From: Burkholderiales bacterium
Lineage (GTDB): Bacteria; Pseudomonadota; Gammaproteobacteria; Burkholderiales; Usitatibacteraceae
Reading direction: 5' to 3'
DNA length: 10,634 nucleotides
NCBI GenBank assembly: GCA_025350945.1
Contig: JANXWW010000095.1
Location: 1 to 10,634 of the forward strand
Below are positions 6,475 to 10,634 of this stretch, piece after piece (within the stretch, counting starts at the first letter, position 1; the number at the start of each line of letters is the position of its first letter). The notes under the pieces are model-generated. The model was given only the letters and a program-made list of their open reading frames with translations, ran no database searches and was not told where the DNA came from. Made by a program: the position numbers and the translations under genes.

Positions 6475-7755
6475 AAACACCGAAAAATAATCCGGAAATG
6501 TTTTCGCGACACAGCCCGGATCATTGATCGTGATCGGCACGCCGCCAAGCGCTACCAATGAAAAACACATCGCCATGCGATGATCGTCGTAGGTGTCAAT
6601 TTTTGCATTGGCAATAAGTTTCTCAGGTGGCGTGATTAGAATAAAATCAGCACCTTCCTCAACCGTGGCACCCACTTTTCGCAGTTCATTCGCCATCGCA
6701 CTGATGCGGTCCGTTTCTTTCACGCGCCAGCTAGCGATATTGCGAATCGTGGTTTTTCCCTCTGCAAATAACGCACAAATCGCGATGGTCATGGCCGCAT
6801 CGGGAATGTGATTTAAGTCTGCATTAATAGCTTTCAATTTTCCGGACGAGGGTGCTCGAGCTTCGATCCAGTTATCCCCCATCGTGATCGTGGCCCCCAT
6901 TAACGCGAGCGTCTCGGCGAATCGTACATCGCCTTGGATGCTGGTTTTGCCGACACCTTTCACTCTTACTGACCCGCCTGCGATCAAACCCGCTGCGAGA
7001 AAATATGATGCACTGGATGCATCACCTTCCACATGAATTTCGCGTGGCGATTTGTATGCGGCATTGGCGGAAATCACAAACTCGCGCCACTCATTGCGCT
7101 CAACATTCACGCCAAATCGCGCCATCAAATTAAGCGTGATTTCAATGTAGGGCTTAGAAATTAATTCGCCAATAACTTCCACCGTGATTTGTTTTTTTAG
7201 CAGCGGCAAGGCCATCAACAGTGCGGTAAGAAATTGACTCGACACATCGCCGCGTACTTTTATTCGGGCTGCGTTAGTCGATTTAAACGGAGACATTTCA
7301 AGCGGCGGGAAACCGGTGTTTTGTGTGCACTTTATTTCTGCACCGACACTGTTGAGTGCATCAACCAAGTCACCAATCGGTCGCTCATGCATGCGCGGCA
7401 CGCCGGACAATTTGTAATATCCTGATTGAAACGCGAGCGCTGCAGTGAGTGGGCGAAACGCAGTGCCTGCATTGCCTAAAAATAAATCGGCTTGTTTGTT
7501 GGGGAAAATTCCGCCGCAACCTACAATGCGAAAATCACCATCGCCGAGCGGCGTGATGGCGACACCCAGCTTGGCCAAAGCGGCCAACATCACGCCGGTA
7601 TCATCCGATTTCAATAGATTACGAACAATGGTTTCATCCGCACATAAACTGGCCAGCAGCAGCGTGCGATTCGAAATACTTTTCGAACCGGGCAGCACGA
7701 CTGTGCCTTGCGCTTTTACAAATGGGCCAATATTTATTGATTCACGTTTTTTCAT
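6457..7755 (-). CDS. aroA: 3-phosphoshikimate 1-carboxyvinyltransferase (EPSP synthase)
   Basis: The 432-residue cytoplasmic enzyme joins shikimate-3-phosphate and phosphoenolpyruvate to give EPSP, the step before chorismate. Motifs in order: LPGSKSISNR (21-30, with Lys25, Ser26 and Arg30 binding substrate), LFLGNAGTAFRPLTAAL (91-107), RMHERPIGDLVDAL (121-133), GDVSSQFLTALL (169-180), VEGDASSASYFLAAG (242-256), IPDAAMT with the catalytic Asp319, WRVKETDRI (343-351), DDHRMAM (390-396) and the C-terminal DPGCVAKTFPDYF. The GNAGTAFRP form looks like a glyphosate-sensitive-type class I enzyme, with Phe100 where E. coli has Met; from memory this is common in betaproteobacteria. The ATG at 7755 gives the usual N-terminus, but no Shine-Dalgarno sequence precedes it. 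It starts 17 bases after the tyrA stop and is the last gene of the operon. The terminal 18 bases overlap frmB on the other strand. Confidence 0.96.
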   Translation of the reverse strand: MKKRESINIGPFVKAQGTVVLPGSKSISNRTLLLASLCADETIVRNLLKSDDTGVMLAALAKLGVAITPLGDGDFRIVGCGGIFPNKQADLFLGNAGTAFRPLTAALAFQSGYYKLSGVPRMHERPIGDLVDALNSVGAEIKCTQNTGFPPLEMSPFKSTNAARIKVRGDVSSQFLTALLMALPLLKKQITVEVIGELISKPYIEITLNLMARFGVNVERNEWREFVISANAAYKSPREIHVEGDASSASYFLAAGLIAGGSVRVKGVGKTSIQGDVRFAETLALMGATITMGDNWIEARAPSSGKLKAINADLNHIPDAAMTIAICALFAEGKTTIRNIASWRVKETDRISAMANELRKVGATVEEGADFILITPPEKLIANAKIDTYDDHRMAMCFSLVALGGVPITINDPGCVAKTFPDYFSVFSTIAR

Positions 7756-7772
7756 TTATTTGATATTTTTAA

Positions 7773-8666
7773 TTAAGCCGATTCATCACGAAAACCATTC
7801 AGTTCACCTGCCAGCCATTTTGCACGCGCTTCGCGTGCACGTTGCATCAGGTGTTCCAATTCCGCCGCGTCCCGATTCGCGATAAGCGTTCGTAATTGCT
7901 GCGTCTTGGCGATGTATGCATCCATTTCCGTTAACAGCGCATCGCGATTATTGAGCGCGATATCGCGCCACATTTCAGGACTTGATCCGGCAATGCGTGT
8001 GAAGTCACGAAAGCCGGACGCGGCAAATGAAAATAGTGATTTCGCATTTGCTCGCGCGGCGAATTCATCCACGAGCGCGAAAGCGAGCATATGCGGCAAA
8101 TGACTCACGGCCGCAAATACAGCGTCATGGGCGGCGGCGGTCATCGTGACAACATTGGCACCGCATGCACGCCATATGTCAGTGGTGCGTGCAATAGCCT
8201 CAGCTGAGTTTTCTTCAAGCGATGTCAACACCACATTTTTGCCATCAAATAACATCGCATCAGCTGCGCCAACACCAGAAGTTTCGCGTCCGGCAATTGG
8301 ATGTGCTGGCACGAATCGCGAAATTTTTTCGCCGAGTTCTGCGCGTGCCGCAGCGATAACATCCCGCTTGGTGCTGCCGCAATCGATGATGATTGTGTTC
8401 GCTGCAATGTCACGCGCAACGAGCGCGAACGTAGCCGACATTTGTCGCACAGGCACCGCGAGCAAAACCAAATCTGCGCCTTTGAGCGCCTCTGAAATAC
8501 TGGCGGCAGTGTCGATAACGTTTAATCGTAGTGCATCATCAAGTGCAGCGCAATTGCGATCCACACCGATCACTTCGACGACTATGCCTGCACGTTTCAA
8601 CGCGAGTGCAAACGAGCCGCCGATCAAGCCAACGCCAACAATGACGAGACGTTTAAATATAATCAT
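7773..8666 (-). CDS. tyrA: Prephenate dehydrogenase
   Basis: The 297-residue enzyme oxidatively decarboxylates prephenate to 4-hydroxyphenylpyruvate for tyrosine synthesis. The N-terminal Rossmann motif GVGLIGGSFALAL spans 11-23, with Asp36 ending strand two, which suggests NAD use. The signature AHPIAGRETSGVGAADAMLF (121-140) contains His122, the conserved catalytic-region histidine. HLPHMLAFALVDEF (189-202) and FRDFTRIAGSSPEMWRDI in the C-terminal helical domain complete the family pattern. It has no chorismate mutase or ACT domain, so it is the short monofunctional form. An arogenate dehydrogenase activity cannot be excluded from sequence alone. It begins 30 bases after the hisC stop and ends 17 bases before aroA. 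No strong ribosome site is seen. Confidence 0.94.
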   Translation of the reverse strand: MIIFKRLVIVGVGLIGGSFALALKRAGIVVEVIGVDRNCAALDDALRLNVIDTAASISEALKGADLVLLAVPVRQMSATFALVARDIAANTIIIDCGSTKRDVIAAARAELGEKISRFVPAHPIAGRETSGVGAADAMLFDGKNVVLTSLEENSAEAIARTTDIWRACGANVVTMTAAAHDAVFAAVSHLPHMLAFALVDEFAARANAKSLFSFAASGFRDFTRIAGSSPEMWRDIALNNRDALLTEMDAYIAKTQQLRTLIANRDAAELEHLMQRAREARAKWLAGELNGFRDESA

Positions 8667-8696
8667 GTATTTAGCTGCGCTATGCCATAAAAAGCA

Positions 8697-9809
8697 CTAT
8701 TGCCCTAGAGCTTTAGCGAGCGCATCCAGAAACCGCGCGTTCTGACTTTCAGTACCAATCGAGATGCGCAAATATTCAGGCATGTCGTAACTCGCCACGG
8801 GTCGCACGATCACGCCTTGCTTCAACAGCTTTTGAAAAATCGGGCCCGCATCGCCGACTTTAACGCACACAAAATTACCGAATGACGGAATAAATTCCAG
8901 GTTCATTTTTTTAAATGCGTTGGTTAATTGCGTCATGCCGCGTGTGTTGGTGTCAAAGCTCGCCTGGATAAATTCATCGTCGTTCAACGCTGCTGCAGCA
9001 GCCACTTGTGCAAGCTGATTGACGTTGAATGGTTGACGAACGCGATTGAATAATTGAATCACGTCAGGATGCGCCAAGCCGTAGCCAACGCGTAATCCAG
9101 CGAGCCCATAGGCCTTGGAAAACGTGCGTGAAATAATGAGATTCGGAAGTTCCGCGAGCCATGCTTCCGTTTTATTGCGCAACGCGGGCGGCAGATATTC
9201 TGTGTACGCTTCATCGAGAACAACGATCACGCTGCGCGGCACTTTCGACAAAAATGCGTGAACGCGCGCGGCGTCGATAAACGTGCCGGTGGGATTATTC
9301 GGGTTGGCGACAAAGACAAGTTTTACATCTGCCGTAATCGCGTGAAGCATCGCCTCCAGATCATGACCAAAGTTAACCGCAGGCACTTCAATGCCGCGGC
9401 CACCGACCGCCTTTACCGCCAGCGGATAGACCGCAAACGCATGCTGCGAATACACCGCCGCATCGCCCGGGACGAGGAAAGTTCTAGCAGCAAGTTCAAG
9501 AATATCGTTCGAGCCGTTACCAAGAATAATCTGCTCCATCGCCACGCCGCGATTTTTGCAAATGGTTGCTTTTAATTCGAAACCGTTGCCGTCTGGATAA
9601 AGGGCTAATTCAGGTAATGCTTTTTGAATCGCCGCCATTGCTTTCGGGCTTACGCCCAGCGGGTTTTCATTCGACGCCAGTTTCACAATATCGGCTTCAT
9701 TCAAACCCAATTCACGAGCCAGTTCGGATGTTGGCTTGCCAGGCTGGTAGGGCGCGATGTCGCGAATGTATTGGGGAGCGAGATCTGAGAGGTTAGCGGA
9801 GGGATTCAT
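8697..9809 (-). CDS. hisC: Histidinol-phosphate aminotransferase family enzyme (HisC)
   Basis: The 370-residue fold-type I PLP aminotransferase matches HisC along its length: LASNENPLGVSP (44-55), YPDGNGFELK (71-80), LGNGSNDILEL (96-106), ANPNNPTGTF (168-177, Asn171 near the cofactor), VLDEAYTEY (197-205, Asp199 and Tyr202), and the Schiff-base segment SRTFSKAYGLAGLRVGYG with Lys232. The C-terminal YLRISIGTESQN region carries the conserved arginine. HisC enzymes convert imidazole acetol-phosphate to histidinol phosphate, but members encoded between pheA and tyrA often act on phenylpyruvate and 4-hydroxyphenylpyruvate, the products of those two neighbours. That role is inferred from position. 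The ATG at 9809 lies 10 bases after the small secreted-protein gene and lacks a clear Shine-Dalgarno sequence. Confidence 0.93.
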   Translation of the reverse strand: MNPSANLSDLAPQYIRDIAPYQPGKPTSELARELGLNEADIVKLASNENPLGVSPKAMAAIQKALPELALYPDGNGFELKATICKNRGVAMEQIILGNGSNDILELAARTFLVPGDAAVYSQHAFAVYPLAVKAVGGRGIEVPAVNFGHDLEAMLHAITADVKLVFVANPNNPTGTFIDAARVHAFLSKVPRSVIVVLDEAYTEYLPPALRNKTEAWLAELPNLIISRTFSKAYGLAGLRVGYGLAHPDVIQLFNRVRQPFNVNQLAQVAAAAALNDDEFIQASFDTNTRGMTQLTNAFKKMNLEFIPSFGNFVCVKVGDAGPIFQKLLKQGVIVRPVASYDMPEYLRISIGTESQNARFLDALAKALGQ

Positions 9810-9819
9810 ATTTAATAAC

Positions 9820-10248
9820 TTATAGGATTCGTATTTTTGTGCGAGTACATGCGATAGAGTCCGGCAATTTGTCTGAGGCGTGGCAATACGACGACCCTTC
9901 GAGCGCGGGCTTTACGACTTTAGTTTCTCCCGCAGCCAATACAAAAGCCCACGCCCGCTCAAAAATCTTTGTCTCTGTTGAGCCTGCATCTTTCGATGTA
10001 ACCTGCCAGAGGAGATAGTGACATCTATTTGTATCTGACTTCTTGCACGTAATTGTTAGCGTTCCATTATTTCCTGCAAGATTGTAGGTGTGCTCGGTCG
10101 CGACGATACTATTACCAGGGCCGTTAGTCGTCGTCACCGTGGGGCCGATGAACTTCATTTTATAAAGCAGTTCATCGCCGCTGCATAGGCCAGGAGCCAA
10201 TGTCGTAATGAACATACAGCCCAGAATATTAGTGCGTATTGATTTCAT
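9820..10248 (-). CDS. Small exported four-cysteine protein of unknown function
   Basis: I do not recognise this 142-residue protein. Residues 1-24 look like a Sec signal peptide (MKSIRTN, then a hydrophobic core, possible cleavage after LCSG); PGLC is a poor lipobox, so lipoprotein status is unlikely. The mature part of about 118 residues looks beta-rich (TVTTTNGPGNSIVATEHTYN, GTLTITC) and has four cysteines at 68, 76, 122 and 134, enough for two disulfides. The ATG at 10248 is preferred because GAGG lies six bases upstream. A GTG at 10260 overlapping the pheA stop as GTGA would add four residues ahead of the signal peptide. It sits between pheA and hisC, where usually no gene is found, on the same strand and 10 bases before hisC, so it must be cotranscribed unless it has its own promoter. 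Its last codons (ATA, CGA, CTA) are less typical of the neighbours. Confidence 0.7.
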   Translation of the reverse strand: MKSIRTNILGCMFITTLAPGLCSGDELLYKMKFIGPTVTTTNGPGNSIVATEHTYNLAGNNGTLTITCKKSDTNRCHYLLWQVTSKDAGSTETKIFERAWAFVLAAGETKVVKPALEGSSYCHASDKLPDSIACTRTKIRIL

Positions 10249-10254
10249 TATTTT

Positions 10255-10258
10255 CCTC
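10255..10258 (-). promoter_or_regulatory. Ribosome binding site deciding the start of the small exported protein
   Basis: On the minus strand GAGG (followed by AAAATA) lies six bases before the ATG at 10248 and overlaps the pheA stop codon. It favours the ATG over the GTG at 10260. Confidence 0.6.
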
Positions 10259-10634
10259 ACAAAACAGCCGTCGGATAAGAGCCCAATACCTTCACATATC
10301 CCGCAATTTTTTTGATTTCAACCAGCGCTTCAGCAACATTTGCATCCGCCAGATGGCCTTCGATATCGACAAAAAATAAATAATCCCACAGCGCTACTTT
10401 CGATGGCCGTGATTCGAATTTGCTCATTGACACGCCGCGCTGTGCGAATGGGGTGAGCATTTCATATACCGCGCCAGCACGGTTGGTGGCCGACAGCACA
10501 AGGGACGTTTTATCGAAGCCGGATTGCTTCGGCTCATAACTTCCCAACACCAAAAAGCGTGTTGTGTTGTTGGGTTCATCTTCAATATTGGAGGCGAGAA
10601 TCGCGAGCTTGTAATGCGAGGCCGCCATTTCACC
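10257..10634 (-). CDS. pheA: Prephenate dehydratase, C-terminal part (5' end outside window)
   Basis: Only the last 125 residues are visible and the frame is open to the window edge. The enzyme converts prephenate to phenylpyruvate for phenylalanine synthesis; in betaproteobacteria it is usually fused to an N-terminal chorismate mutase domain, which would lie outside the window. The visible start is the end of the dehydratase domain: SNIEDEPNNTTRFLVLG contains the catalytic TTRF motif (visible residues 24-27). An ACT regulatory domain follows, with GAVYEMLTPFAQRGVSM (the GALV-equivalent region at 54-57) and ESRP at 74-77, the two segments that form the phenylalanine-binding site, implying feedback inhibition. 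The protein ends at GSYPTAVL. The in-frame Met at 10628 is internal to the dehydratase domain and is not the true start. Confidence 0.95.
   Translation of the reverse strand, partial: GEMAASHYKLAILASNIEDEPNNTTRFLVLGSYEPKQSGFDKTSLVLSATNRAGAVYEMLTPFAQRGVSMSKFESRPSKVALWDYLFFVDIEGHLADANVAEALVEIKKIAGYVKVLGSYPTAVL

Noticed and set aside
7456..7475. Phe instead of Met in the AroA GNAGTAFRP motif as a possible glyphosate-tolerance change
   Set aside because: The Gly, Thr and Pro positions linked to tolerance are unchanged, and I recall Phe here as common in betaproteobacterial AroA.
8146..8745. A 199-codon plus-strand open frame opposite tyrA
   Set aside because: It mirrors the tyrA coding strand and its Ser/Ala/Thr-rich product has no family resemblance; tyrA on the other strand has every expected motif.
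10260..10260. GTG start at 10260 for the small exported protein
   Set aside because: The ATG at 10248 has a well-spaced GAGG and gives a cleaner signal peptide; GTG remains a possible alternative.
1..10634. CRISPR arrays, insertion sequences, tRNA or rRNA genes
   Set aside because: No regularly spaced repeats, transposase-like reading frames, terminal inverted repeats or RNA gene signatures were seen; nearly every base is in a supported gene.

Overview
The window looks like a chromosomal segment of a Gram-negative bacterium, most likely a betaproteobacterium (Burkholderiales/Nitrosomonadales type). Three things suggest this: the minus-strand order pheA-hisC-tyrA-aroA, which is the familiar betaproteobacterial aromatic amino acid cluster; the glutathione-dependent formaldehyde pathway; and an outer-membrane porin with a coiled-coil N-terminus. 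The assignment comes from gene order and protein resemblance only. No rRNA or tRNA gene is visible to confirm it. Coding density is very high and no gene-free stretch exceeds about 80 bases.

Left part, plus strand (1-4427): a run of five closely spaced genes. The first is the 3' part of a TIGR03118-type secreted protein of unknown function. Four genes follow that read as one redox module: a phosphate-selective-porin-like outer-membrane protein, a small exported FMN_bind-domain protein, an ApbE-type FAD:protein FMN transferase, and a four-helix membrane protein whose histidines are placed as in a di-heme cytochrome b. The inferred scheme is that ApbE attaches FMN to the small periplasmic protein, the membrane cytochrome exchanges electrons between the quinone pool and that flavoprotein, and the porin admits an unknown substrate. 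This is the most interesting part of the window.

Middle, plus strand (4508-6474): frmA/adhC and frmB/fghA, the two-step glutathione-dependent formaldehyde oxidation pathway, overlapping by one base (TGATG). They have their own ribosome binding site and probably their own promoter in the 80-base gap before frmA.

Right part, minus strand (6457-10634, read right to left): the 3' end of pheA (prephenate dehydratase/ACT region), a small exported four-cysteine protein of unknown function, hisC (probably a HisC-type aromatic/histidinol-phosphate aminotransferase), tyrA and aroA. These are packed with gaps of 10-30 bases or with overlapping stops and starts, so they probably form one operon for phenylalanine, tyrosine and chorismate synthesis. 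The operon meets frmAB tail to tail with an 18-base coding overlap and no recognisable terminator. The small secreted-protein gene between pheA and hisC is an unexpected insertion.
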